From CAZMVY01 sp964653435 (GTDB lineage: Bacteria > Planctomycetota > Phycisphaerae > UBA1845 > PWPN01): a stretch of DNA of 64,000 bases. Position 1 is the stretch's first letter. Every line of letters begins with the position of its first letter. This document shows, piece after piece, positions 33,689-41,754 of this stretch. The DNA lies in assembly GCA_964653435.1 (NCBI GenBank), contig CAZZFA010000001.1:1-64000 (forward strand). Reading direction: 5' to 3'. The position numbers and the translations under genes are program-made. Below the pieces are notes generated by a model, which saw only the letters and a program-made list of their open reading frames with translations, was not told the DNA's origin and searched no databases.

Positions 33689-36600
33689 TCAGGCGCTCGG
33701 CAGTCCGTGCCCCGGTTTGTGGGCGTAGAGCAGCCAGTACGTCACCGGGATGACGAACAGCGTGAAGATCGTCGAAGCCAGCAGACCGAAGATGAGCGAC
33801 CATGCCAGGCCGGAGAAGATCGGATCGAGCGTGATCGGGATCGCCGCGAGCATGGCCGTCGCCGCCGTCAGCAGGATCGGCCGAAGGCGGACGACGCGGC
33901 TCTCCATGATTGCATCGAAGAGCGACCGGCCGCGGACGAGCGACAGGTGGATGAAGTCCACGAGGATGATCGAGTCGCGTGTCACGATGCCGGCCAGGGC
34001 GATCATGCCGATCATGGCGGTGGCGGTGAAGAAGACCGGGTCGGAGTAGCCGCCGACGGTCCTGGCGGTCAGGACGTTGAGCAGCCAGAAGCCCGGCATG
34101 ATGCCGATGATCGTCAACGGGATGGCGAGCATGACGATCAGCGGCAGCGTGAACGAGCCGGTCTGATTCACAAGCAGGATGTAGATGCCGACCAGAGCCG
34201 CGGCGAAGGCCAGTCCGAGATCGCGGAAGACGTCCAGCGTGATCTGCCATTCGCCCTCCCCGGAGAAGCGTACCCGGAAGCTTTCCGGCAGCGCCCAGGG
34301 GATGCCTCCGCCGGAGCGGAAGAAGGTGCGTCCTTCGACGGGCCGGGGCGCGGCCGTGGAAACCCACCCCGCGCCGACCCGCGTGCCCGACGTTTCGGCG
34401 GACGGAGGCTCGGCGAAGGGGACCTTGTCCGCCTCCGTGTCGAGGATGATATCGGCGGGGGGGCGCCCTGCCGCTTCCGCGAAGACGTAGACCACGGGTT
34501 GCAGGTCCTTGTGATAGATCGTCTGATCCTCGGTGTGGCTCTGCCAGTCTCCGAGTTCGCGGAGCGGGACGAGCTGGCCCGATTGCCCTTTCACATAGAT
34601 GCGGGAGAGGTCCTGTCGCGAGGATCGCCCGGCCTCGGGCACGCGGACGATGATCTCCAGCGATTGTCGCTCGCGCGGGGCCCGGAGGGTGCCGATCGCC
34701 TCGCCGCCGAGCGCCGCCGCGAGGGTGCCGGCTACGTCGTCCGGGCTGACGCCGTTCAGCGAGGCCTTGGTCTTGTCCACGACGAAGACGTATTTCGTCT
34801 GCGTTGCCTCGATCGTGTCGTCCAGGTCCGCGATTCCCGGCTCGCGGGCGAGCCGCGCCTTCGTCGTGCGGGCCGCCTGCATGATGTCGTGATAGGAGTC
34901 AGAGGGACCGCCGAAGACCTCGGCGGTGATGGTGGCGATGACCGGCGGACCGGGCGGAATCTCGACCACCTTCAGCTTCGCTCCGCATTGGCGGGCGATA
35001 CGGTCGAGTTCCGGGCGGAGCCGCAGGCCGATGGCGTGGCTCTGCTGGCTGCGGTTCTTCTTCGGGGCCAGGTTGATCCGGATCTCCGCCACATTCGCGC
35101 CCTTGCGGAGGTAGTAGTGCCGGACCAGCCCGTTGAAGTCCATCGGCGAGGCGATACCCGTGTACGACTGGAAGTCGCGGACCTCCGGAACCGTCCGCAG
35201 GAAGTTCTCGAACTGCCGGACGCCGGCATCGCTCTGCTCCAGCGTCGTGCCCCGATCGAAATCGAGTACGAGCAGCAACTCGTTCTTGTTGTCGAACGGC
35301 AGCATCTTGAGCGGGACGTGCCGCGACAGGGCCAGCAGGCTCGAACCGACCGTGGCCAGGCCCATGATGCCCAGGAACGACCACGCCGCCACGCGCGAGT
35401 GCAGCAGCGGGGCCATCAGCGGGTAGAAGACCCTGTACAGGAACGAGTTCTTCACCGCCGTCATGTCGTGCGGGTCGGTCGTGTCCTTTTCCGTCGGCAC
35501 CGTGCGGTACTCGCCCTTGAGCACGTGGTACGCCAGCCACGGCGTGATCGTGAACGAAACGACCATCGACATGATCATCGTCACGGGAACGTTGAGCGCC
35601 ATCGGACGCATGTACGGGCCCATCATGCCCGTGATGTACATCATGGGCAGGAAGGAGATGATGACCGCCAGCGTCGCCGTGATGAGCGGGGGGCGGACTT
35701 CGTTGACGGCTTCCAGCACGATCTCCTCGTTCGCACGGCGATGGAGGCGGAAGTGGCGGTGGATGTTCTCCACATCGACGATGGGGTCATCCACGAGCAG
35801 GCCGAGAGCCAGGATCAGCGCGAAGAGCGTCACCCGGTTGATCGTATAACCGGCGAGGAGGTTCACGGCGAGCGTGAGGCCGAAGACGATCGGCACTGCC
35901 AGGGCCACGACGAGCGCCTGGCGCGTGCCCAGCCCGAACGCGAGAAGGATAATGACGATCATGACGGCGACGCCGAGGGCCTCGACGAGGTCGTTGACCT
36001 TCTCATCCGCCGTGTGGCCGTAGTTGCGGGTGACCACGACGTCCATGCCCGCCGGGACAAACTCCTCCTGCAGGTGCTTCGCCTCCTCCAGGACGGCCTC
36101 GGCGACCCATACCGCGTTGGTGCCCTTCTTCTTGGCGATCGCGATCGTGACGGCCGGCGAGGTTCGGGCGTAGTAGGGCCAGTCAGCCGGCGAGGCGGAC
36201 GGCGGGGCGGTCCCCCCGGCGTCGGGGTTGTACCACGCGGGCCCGCGGCCGTACGCGACGGAATCGACGGGCTCCGCCGGGCCGTCGCTGATGCGGGCAA
36301 CGCTCCGGAGGAAGACCGGTTGCTGCTGCCAGACGCCGACCACAATGTCGCCGAGTTCGTCCGGCTGCACAAGCGCGCGGCCGGCATCCACCCGGAACTC
36401 GACATTGTTGCGATCGAAGCTTCCCGCCGGGAGCGTGACGTTCGCGGCCCGGATGGCCCGCTCCACCTCGAGCGGCGAGATGTTATGGCCCGCCATGTCG
36501 TCCGGAGACAGATGGACCAGCAACTGCCGCGGCCGGCCGCCGATGATGTTGATTCGCGAGATATCCGGCAGGTGCGCGAGGCGGTTGCCCATTTCCTCGG

Positions 36601-37090
36601 CGACGCGGCGCAGGGAGTAGCCGTCGCTGCCGGTGAGGGTGAGCGTGACGATCGGCACATCGTCGATCTCGACCGGTTTGACCACCCAGCCGGCGACGCC
36701 CGGGGGCACGGTGTCCTTGTTCTGCTCGATCTTGTTGTAGAGCTTGACGAGGCTCCGCTCGCGGTCCTGGCCCACGTAGAACCGCACGGTGACGATCGCC
36801 AGGTTCGGCTTCGACATCGAGTACACGTGCTCGACGCCGTCGATCTGGTAGAGCAGCTTCTCGAGCGGCGTGCTGACGAGCTCCTCCACTTCCCTGGCGG
36901 AGCGCCCGGGGAACTGCACGAAGACGTCGGCCATCGGCACGATGATCTGCGGGTCTTCCTCTCGGGGGGTTATGAACAGCGCCACGGCCCCGAGGGCCAG
37001 CGAGAGGATGATCAGGATGATCGACAAGTTCGAACGGAGGAACTTGTTGACGATCGCGATCGTGATGTTGTGCCGGGGCTCAGTTGTCAT
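33689..37090 (-). CDS. RND-family efflux transporter, inner-membrane pump
   Basis: 1133 residues with the twelve-helix, two-porter layout of AcrB/HAE1 transporters. Seen: N-terminal helix LSIILIILSLALGAVALFI, porter motif VFVQFPGRSAREVEELVSTP, helix 4 with the proton-relay acids LLVDDPIVDVENIHRHF, FLPMMYITGMMGPYMRPMA, and helix 10 GIVTRDSIILVDFIHLS, where the AcrB relay Lys940-Asn is replaced by Arg-Asp, as in some non-AcrB RND groups. Exports drugs, metals or lipids powered by protons; substrate unknown. Its ATG overlaps the stop of the membrane-fusion gene by 11 bases, so the two are coupled. No TolC-like outer-membrane gene is nearby. Confidence 0.92.
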   Translation of the reverse strand: MTTEPRHNITIAIVNKFLRSNLSIILIILSLALGAVALFITPREEDPQIIVPMADVFVQFPGRSAREVEELVSTPLEKLLYQIDGVEHVYSMSKPNLAIVTVRFYVGQDRERSLVKLYNKIEQNKDTVPPGVAGWVVKPVEIDDVPIVTLTLTGSDGYSLRRVAEEMGNRLAHLPDISRINIIGGRPRQLLVHLSPDDMAGHNISPLEVERAIRAANVTLPAGSFDRNNVEFRVDAGRALVQPDELGDIVVGVWQQQPVFLRSVARISDGPAEPVDSVAYGRGPAWYNPDAGGTAPPSASPADWPYYARTSPAVTIAIAKKKGTNAVWVAEAVLEEAKHLQEEFVPAGMDVVVTRNYGHTADEKVNDLVEALGVAVMIVIILLAFGLGTRQALVVALAVPIVFGLTLAVNLLAGYTINRVTLFALILALGLLVDDPIVDVENIHRHFRLHRRANEEIVLEAVNEVRPPLITATLAVIISFLPMMYITGMMGPYMRPMALNVPVTMIMSMVVSFTITPWLAYHVLKGEYRTVPTEKDTTDPHDMTAVKNSFLYRVFYPLMAPLLHSRVAAWSFLGIMGLATVGSSLLALSRHVPLKMLPFDNKNELLLVLDFDRGTTLEQSDAGVRQFENFLRTVPEVRDFQSYTGIASPMDFNGLVRHYYLRKGANVAEIRINLAPKKNRSQQSHAIGLRLRPELDRIARQCGAKLKVVEIPPGPPVIATITAEVFGGPSDSYHDIMQAARTTKARLAREPGIADLDDTIEATQTKYVFVVDKTKASLNGVSPDDVAGTLAAALGGEAIGTLRAPRERQSLEIIVRVPEAGRSSRQDLSRIYVKGQSGQLVPLRELGDWQSHTEDQTIYHKDLQPVVYVFAEAAGRPPADIILDTEADKVPFAEPPSAETSGTRVGAGWVSTAAPRPVEGRTFFRSGGGIPWALPESFRVRFSGEGEWQITLDVFRDLGLAFAAALVGIYILLVNQTGSFTLPLIVMLAIPLTIIGIMPGFWLLNVLTARTVGGYSDPVFFTATAMIGMIALAGIVTRDSIILVDFIHLSLVRGRSLFDAIMESRVVRLRPILLTAATAMLAAIPITLDPIFSGLAWSLIFGLLASTIFTLFVIPVTYWLLYAHKPGHGLPSA

Positions 37091-38186
37091 GGTTGCTCGG
37101 GCGGGTCTGGGGGGACGTTGCAGGGAGCACGACCTGCTCGCCGACGGCCAATCCGCTCAGCACTTCCACGTTGTCGTCAAAGGTCCGTCCCAGCCGGACG
37201 AGGCGGCGCTCGAGCATACCCTGCGTAACCACGTCGACCAGGTCGAGCTGGCCGACCTGTCGGACGGCGGCGCGGGGGATGTACGTCACCTGTTGATCGT
37301 CCAGCGGGATCTTGATGCGTCCGAACATACCGGGGTACACGCCCGGCGGGCAGGGGCCGGTGACTTTCACCTCGAAGGACCGGCTTGCCGCGAAGGCCTG
37401 CGGCACGATTTCGTCGACGCGGCCCTCGCACTCCTTGTCCAGGGCCTGGAGGCGGACGCCCGCCCACTTGCCGACCGCAAGCCGGTATGCCAGGGATTCC
37501 GGTACGACCGCGACCAACTGCATCCGGGTCGGGTCGTACATCGACACGAGCGGCTGGCCGGGCGTGACGGTGTCGCCGACATCCACCTTCTTGTCGATAA
37601 TGCGCCCGTCCATCGGCGAGCGGACGGTTGCGTAGCTCAGGCGGGTCTGCGCTTCGCGCAGGGCCTCCTCCGCGCGGCGCTTGTCCGCCTCCGCACCGCG
37701 CAGTGCGTTTGTGACGCGGGAAAGCTCCAGGTCCGAAGCGGCCTGTTCCTTGACCAGGCGGCTGATCCGCTCGAACTCGATGCGGGACTGGTCCAGGACC
37801 GCCGAGGAAGCGGCCACCACGGCCTGCGCCTGCTCGACCTGCGCCCGCAGGTCGGCGTCATCCAGCTCCATGAGGACGGCCCCTTTTTCGACGAGTTGTC
37901 CCGCGCGCACGTTCACAGCGACCACTTTTGCCAGCAGCCGGGAGCCGAGCGTCGTTTCATGGACGGCCCGGGTCGTACCGACGGCCCACTCGGCATACGG
38001 GCGCATCATCGACTTGACTTCCACGATGGGCCGATCAGGGGGCACGGGCACGGCGGTTGCATGGGCCTGGCTCGGCGGGATCTTGTACTTGAACGTCCCT
38101 GCCAGCCACAGAATCATGAGCACGATGGCACCGATCGCCGCCACCGTGGCCACGGACCATCGAGCGATTGCTTGCCAGTGCTTCAT
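37080..38186 (-). CDS. RND efflux membrane-fusion (periplasmic adaptor) protein
   Basis: 368 residues. ATG 38186 is preferred because the product then opens with a membrane anchor (residues 10-33, SVATVAAIGAIVLMILWLAG). Adaptor features: the first lipoyl half VVAVNVRAGQLVEKGAVLMELDDADL, a helical hairpin (LRAQVEQAQAVVAASSAVLDQSR to LREAQTRLSYATV), the second lipoyl half RSPMDGRIIDKKVDVGDTV, and a beta-barrel domain (RMQLVAVVPE). Links the pump to an outer-membrane channel. First gene of the operon, promoter at 38250-38277. Confidence 0.92.
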   Translation of the reverse strand: MKHWQAIARWSVATVAAIGAIVLMILWLAGTFKYKIPPSQAHATAVPVPPDRPIVEVKSMMRPYAEWAVGTTRAVHETTLGSRLLAKVVAVNVRAGQLVEKGAVLMELDDADLRAQVEQAQAVVAASSAVLDQSRIEFERISRLVKEQAASDLELSRVTNALRGAEADKRRAEEALREAQTRLSYATVRSPMDGRIIDKKVDVGDTVTPGQPLVSMYDPTRMQLVAVVPESLAYRLAVGKWAGVRLQALDKECEGRVDEIVPQAFAASRSFEVKVTGPCPPGVYPGMFGRIKIPLDDQQVTYIPRAAVRQVGQLDLVDVVTQGMLERRLVRLGRTFDDNVEVLSGLAVGEQVVLPATSPQTRPSNHDN

Positions 38187-38249
38187 GGGTGCAGACCCGT
38201 TACGCCATGTGACGCCATCGCCGGCGCCGCAGCGGGCGCCGCCCGGCAC

Positions 38250-38277
38250 ATAATACGCAGCGCGACTGAAACGTCAA
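38250..38277 (-). promoter_or_regulatory. Promoter of the RND efflux operon
   Basis: On the minus strand TTGACG (38277-38272), 16-base spacer, TATTAT (38255-38250). Start near 38243, leader about 57 bases. I see no obvious operator palindrome or linked regulator gene. Confidence 0.65.
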
Positions 38278-38325
38278 ACCGCAGGGGGCGCATGCGCCAG
38301 TGCGACGGCCGACCCGCGCGGTGAA

Positions 38326-38850
38326 TCATTTGCCGCGTCCGGTCGAGCAGGCCCCCGACGAGCAGCAGGGGGCGTTTCCTGTAACGATGAGAGCAAGCCA
38401 GATCCCGGCGGCCGCGTACAGGAACGCCGAGTGCACCGTGCTGCCCAGAATGAGACTCGCGACTACGGCGAGCAGACCGCCCAGCCGAAACCAGCGAGCG
38501 GCCGCGCCGCCGCTCGATCCCTCCACCGGCAACCCGGCCTGTTGCCAGGCCCGCGTGCCACCGATCACGTTGACGACGTTGGTCAGACCCTGCTCGGCGA
38601 GCCGGGCACACGCCGCGGCCGATCGGACGCCCGACTGGCAGATCACGTACACCGGGCTGTCGCCGTCGGAGGGACGGCCGTTCAGCACGCCTTCCTTCGT
38701 CAGCGTATTCAGGGGCAGCAGGCGGGCGCCCGCCACGTGGGCGGAGCGGTATTCGCGCGGCGAGCGGACATCGATCAGATTCACGGCCTCGCCCGCCGCC
38801 ATGCGTTGATAGAGCGCCTCCGGGGTGATGCTCCTGATGTTCATGGTCAT
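38326..38850 (-). CDS. Rhodanese-domain protein with DUF2892-like membrane tail (YgaP-like)
   Basis: 174 residues. ATG 38850 has AAAGGAG upstream and shares one base with the stop of the DUF2892 gene (TGATG), implying coupled translation. Residues 5-115 form a rhodanese domain: ITPEALYQRMAAGEAVNLIDVRSPREY, then the active loop VICQSGVRSA with Cys71 and Arg76. Residues 120-160 make two membrane helices (WFRLGGLLAVVASLILG, FLYAAAGIWLALIVTG), the same layout as E. coli YgaP. The tail NAPCCSSGACSTG holds three Cys, which may carry sulfane sulfur or metal. It should move sulfur between thiols at the membrane. Confidence 0.87.
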   Translation of the reverse strand: MTMNIRSITPEALYQRMAAGEAVNLIDVRSPREYRSAHVAGARLLPLNTLTKEGVLNGRPSDGDSPVYVICQSGVRSAAACARLAEQGLTNVVNVIGGTRAWQQAGLPVEGSSGGAAARWFRLGGLLAVVASLILGSTVHSAFLYAAAGIWLALIVTGNAPCCSSGACSTGRGK

Positions 38851-39074
38851 CAGCTCCTTTGTGCAGCCGGCGCTTCCGCCGCGCCTTCGTGCCGCAGGCC
38901 GGCCTTCTCGAGCAGCCACATCATGGGACACCAGTGGGTGAACCCGGATTGCAGGAGATTCAATCCGACAAAGGCCGTAAACAGCAACCACCACGGGCTT
39001 ACATAGTGGGCGAGCACGACGCTCAGCAGGACAAAGGTGCCGGCGATAGAACGTAATGCATCCTCAATCGTCAT
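38850..39074 (-). CDS. DUF2892 small membrane protein
   Basis: 74 residues. ATG 39074 has GGAGG eight bases upstream. Two membrane helices (IAGTFVLLSVVLAHYV, WLLFTAFVGLNLLQSGF) and the family ending THWCPMMWLLEKAGLR, as in the Inner membrane protein YgaP-like DUF2892 family. Lies directly ahead of the rhodanese gene and is read with it; together they resemble sulfur-handling membrane pairs. Exact role unknown. Confidence 0.82.
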   Translation of the reverse strand: MTIEDALRSIAGTFVLLSVVLAHYVSPWWLLFTAFVGLNLLQSGFTHWCPMMWLLEKAGLRHEGAAEAPAAQRS

Positions 39075-39104
39075 AGTGAAGCCTCCGATTGTGTCACACA
39101 GCGT

Positions 39105-39134
39105 TTGATCCGCCTGCATGCGATCGGTTACAAG
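39105..39134 (+). promoter_or_regulatory. Promoter of the second ECF sigma gene
   Basis: TTGATC (39105-39110), 18-base spacer, TACAAG (39129-39134). Start near 39141, leader about 23 bases. Lies in the 89-base gap shared with the divergent DUF2892-rhodanese pair. Confidence 0.5.
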
Positions 39135-39163
39135 AGCAGCCGACGGGGCGGCGACAGGGGTTT

Positions 39164-39811
39164 ATGAGCGACGGCGTAACCAATCATGAGGTTCCGGATC
39201 CCGACGCGGAGTCGGTGCGTCTGGCCCGGCAGGGCGATTACGAAGCCTTCGAGCGGCTGGTCGCCCGCCACGAACGGTCGATCTACACCCTTGCCATGCG
39301 GATCGTCCGGAACCCGGAAGATGCCGAGGACGTCGTCCAGCAGACCTTTCTGAGCGTGCTCGAGCACCTGGACGGGTTTGCGGGGCAATCGCAGTTCCGT
39401 ACGTGGCTGGTCCGGATCGCGACGAACCATGCGCTCAAGACGCTGCGGAAGCGCCGCGGCCTGCCGATCGCGGCCACCGGGGCGGGGGGCGAGGACGACG
39501 ATACGCGGCTGCCGCACCCGGAGTTCATCGCCCCGTGGCGCGACGATCCCGTAGAGTTGGCCGGGCGGCGGGAGACGCAGGAACTGCTCGACGCCGCCCT
39601 GGATCAACTGGACGAAAAGTACAGGCTGGTGTTCCTCCTGCGGGACGTCGAAGGATTGTCGACGGAAGAAACCGCCAGGGAGCTGGGTATTACCGTTGCG
39701 AATGTCAAAGTCCGTCTGCTCCGCGCCCGCCTGATGCTGCGGGAGAAGCTTACCCGGACGCTGGGTGACACACAGCGGCGGGTAATCGCCCGGCATGACC
39801 ACGAAGATTGA
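39164..39811 (+). CDS. ECF RNA polymerase sigma factor
   Basis: 215 residues. Region 2: EAFERLVARHERSIYTLAMRI, NPEDAEDVVQQTFLSVLEHL and FRTWLVRIATNHALKTLRK. The linker is long and acidic (GAGGEDDDTRLPHPE). Region 4: LDAALDQLDEKYRLVFLLRDVE and the helix-turn-helix LSTEETARELGITVANVKV. This is the RpoE-like ECF type usually held by zinc-binding anti-sigma proteins; such a gene follows 44 bases later. ATG 39164 is chosen over 39089 since it starts just after the promoter and gives the family N-terminus. Its targets may include the divergent rhodanese pair. Confidence 0.92.
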   Translation: MSDGVTNHEVPDPDAESVRLARQGDYEAFERLVARHERSIYTLAMRIVRNPEDAEDVVQQTFLSVLEHLDGFAGQSQFRTWLVRIATNHALKTLRKRRGLPIAATGAGGEDDDTRLPHPEFIAPWRDDPVELAGRRETQELLDAALDQLDEKYRLVFLLRDVEGLSTEETARELGITVANVKVRLLRARLMLREKLTRTLGDTQRRVIARHDHED

Positions 39812-39855
39812 TGTAACCCGCGGGGCGTGTTGCGGATCAGAGCAGGAGTGAGACC

Positions 39856-40113
39856 ATGAAGTGCGAGGATCTGCTCAAGGCCATGAACGAGTACGTGGAC
39901 GGCGGGCTCGATCCGGCCGTCTGCCGCGAGTTCGAGCAGCACCTCGCCGGGTGTAATCCGTGCCAGTTGGTGGTGGACAACATCCGCAAGACCATCACGC
40001 TGTACCGTGAGGGAAAGCCCTACGAGATCCCCATGGAGTTCCAGAACCGTCTGCGGCAGACGCTTCGCGAACGCTGGAAGGCATGTCACGGAGGCGACGA
40101 CCGGCCCCATTGA
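39856..40113 (+). CDS. Zinc-finger (zf-HC2) anti-sigma factor
   Basis: 85 residues, soluble. Opens with MKCEDLLKAMNEYVDGGLD and holds the zinc motif H29-x3-C33-x2-C36 (EQHLAGCNPC), the signature of ZAS anti-sigma proteins, which often release their sigma factor on thiol oxidation. No membrane helix. It sits 44 bases after the ECF sigma gene and is clearly its partner by position. Confidence 0.85.
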   Translation: MKCEDLLKAMNEYVDGGLDPAVCREFEQHLAGCNPCQLVVDNIRKTITLYREGKPYEIPMEFQNRLRQTLRERWKACHGGDDRPH

Positions 40114-40141
40114 GCCCGCCGCCGGCCGCCAACCCACGGGA

Positions 40142-40465
40142 TCAAGTCCGTGCGTCCACCGTCGCGGACCGGGCCATGCCGGACGCTCCCTTGGCGCGGC
40201 GGAGTTGCCGACACATTCCGCACAGCCAGTTCCAGTGAAGCGCGGTATGCACGAGGATAAGCCCTATCGTCACAGTCGCAAGCCAGAAGTGGACATCGCA
40301 CCAGTCGTGACGGCTCCACCCCCACAAGATAGAGCCACCGCGACCGTGACGGCGGCCGCCGCCGGGCGGTAGGCCATACCGAAGTATAAAACCGGATATG
40401 GCCGTGCCGGTCATCGTGATCGCGGCCGCCAGGGCGATGAGCAGGTTGATCCAGTTACGGCGCAT
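40142..40465 (-). CDS. DUF4405 membrane protein, cytochrome-b-like
   Basis: 107 residues, two to three helices. Opens with INLLIALAAAITMTGTAISG and continues FILRYGLPPG, then WGWSRHDWCDVHFWLATVTIGLILVHTALHWNWL. The paired His in DVHFWLA and LVHTALHW match the DUF4405 pattern, a small relative of cytochrome b561-type membrane proteins in which His may bind heme. CGG AGG ahead of ATG 40465. Convergent with the anti-sigma gene, 28 bases apart. Electron-transfer role is inferred. Confidence 0.8.
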   Translation of the reverse strand: MRRNWINLLIALAAAITMTGTAISGFILRYGLPPGGGRRHGRGGSILWGWSRHDWCDVHFWLATVTIGLILVHTALHWNWLCGMCRQLRRAKGASGMARSATVDART

Positions 40466-40655
40466 GAAGTCATGCCTCCGAGGGACAGTTCACGATCGTC
40501 GGGAACCCTCGTTACATTGAACGTCCGGGCGGGGCGAAACCTGCGATTTGCCGCGGCAGCCCCGGATCGTCCGTGTGGGGCCGGCGCGTTTCGGGCAAGC
40601 CGTCCTGCCGGGCACCGGCGTGAACACGCATGCCCGGGCAACGATTTCGCCGGCG

Positions 40656-41627
40656 TCATGTCGTGGATTCAGAAGGCAGGGATTCGAATCGGTCCCCGGG
40701 CCTGACGTGTCGGCCGTTGATGAAGTCGCGCCAGCTCATCACGCGGCCGCCCCTCGGCTGAATCTCCAGGATCTCGATCGCGCCGCGGCCCACCCGCACA
40801 TCGTATGCGTCCGATATCACGCCCGTTTCGCCGCTCGGAACCTCGATCTTGCGGGCGGCGAGGCGAGCGCGGGCCAGGGTAACCTCCTCCGCATGCCGGC
40901 CGTCCGCCGGACGAAACGTACAACGCGCGCCGGGCCACGGCCACATGGCCCGGATGTGCCGCTCCAGCTTGATCGCGTCCCGTCGGAAGTCGAGCTGCCC
41001 TGCCGCCTTGCTCAGTTTCGGCGCGATGCTTGCATAGCGTTCGTCCTGCGGTTTGCCGCGGGGCGAGTCGTCTTCTTCGAACAGCCGCAGCGTCGCCGCC
41101 ATGGCGTCCGGTCCGATCATGGCCAGTCGGTCGTGCAACTCGCCGACGGTTTCGTCCGGGCGGATCATCGTCTCTCTTTGCACAAGGATCTCGCCGGCAT
41201 CCATCCGGTCCGTGAGGCGGAAGACCGTGACTCCCGTTTTCTCCTCGCCGCAGAGGATCGCCCAGGCGATCGGAGCTGCGCCGCGATATTTCGGCAGCAG
41301 CGAGCCGTGCAGGTTTACACAACCGCATCGGATCGCGTTCCTCGCGTCACCCCGGAACTTCTGACCGAACGCGATGACAATACCCAGGCGCGCATCCAGC
41401 CGGCGGATATGCTCGACGAAGGCCGGCTCGTTCACGTCCGCGCACTCAAGAACAGGCATACCGAGTTCGGCCGCGAGCCGGGCCGCCGGCGTCGCCGCGG
41501 GCTGTCGGCCCCGGCCCTGCGGTCGGCTGGGCTGGCTGACCACTGCCACCACTTCGTGCTGGCTGTTCGCCAGCCACCGGGTCGTGGGGATCGCAAACTC
41601 GCCGGAGGCGAAGAGAATGATCCGCAT
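40656..41627 (-). CDS. fmt: Methionyl-tRNA formyltransferase
   Basis: 323 residues, usual length. Formylates the initiator Met-tRNA using 10-formyl-THF. Catalytic residues are intact: Asn105 and His107 in NLHGSLLPKYRGAAPI and Asp143 in DRMDAGEIL; the N-terminus MRIILFASGEFAIPTTRWL and the C-terminal tRNA-binding barrel (MWPWPGARCTF) are typical. The def gene, its usual neighbour, is not adjacent. ATG 41627 sits six bases after a TAATAT -10 box with no ribosome site, predicting a leaderless mRNA. Its need for 10-formyl-THF is relevant to the altered FolD at 8.7 kb. Confidence 0.94.
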   Translation of the reverse strand: MRIILFASGEFAIPTTRWLANSQHEVVAVVSQPSRPQGRGRQPAATPAARLAAELGMPVLECADVNEPAFVEHIRRLDARLGIVIAFGQKFRGDARNAIRCGCVNLHGSLLPKYRGAAPIAWAILCGEEKTGVTVFRLTDRMDAGEILVQRETMIRPDETVGELHDRLAMIGPDAMAATLRLFEEDDSPRGKPQDERYASIAPKLSKAAGQLDFRRDAIKLERHIRAMWPWPGARCTFRPADGRHAEEVTLARARLAARKIEVPSGETGVISDAYDVRVGRGAIEILEIQPRGGRVMSWRDFINGRHVRPGDRFESLPSESTT

Positions 41628-41633
41628 GCGGTC

Positions 41634-41662
41634 ATATTACGGGCACGATGAGGAAAAATGAA
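41634..41662 (-). promoter_or_regulatory. fmt promoter, leaderless arrangement
   Basis: On the minus strand TTCATT (41662-41657), 17-base spacer, TAATAT (41639-41634), then six bases to the ATG. Confidence 0.5.
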
Positions 41663-41754
41663 ACCGCGGAGCCCGGGAGGATAGGCAGTCCGGGATTCGC
41701 ACGGCACGTGCATGTGCGAGCGGCAGGCTTGCGCGCCTCGTTTACGGGTGGTGC

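Noticed and set aside
32393..37228. 1611-codon open frame on the plus strand opposite purD and the RND genes
   Set aside because: It is antisense to two clear gene families and its product is a low-complexity run of Arg, Asp, Glu, His and Val. High GC at the third codon position removes stop codons from the opposite strand.
40681..40700. GATTCGAATC, similar to a tRNA T-loop
   Set aside because: Lies inside the fmt coding frame and no cloverleaf forms around it.
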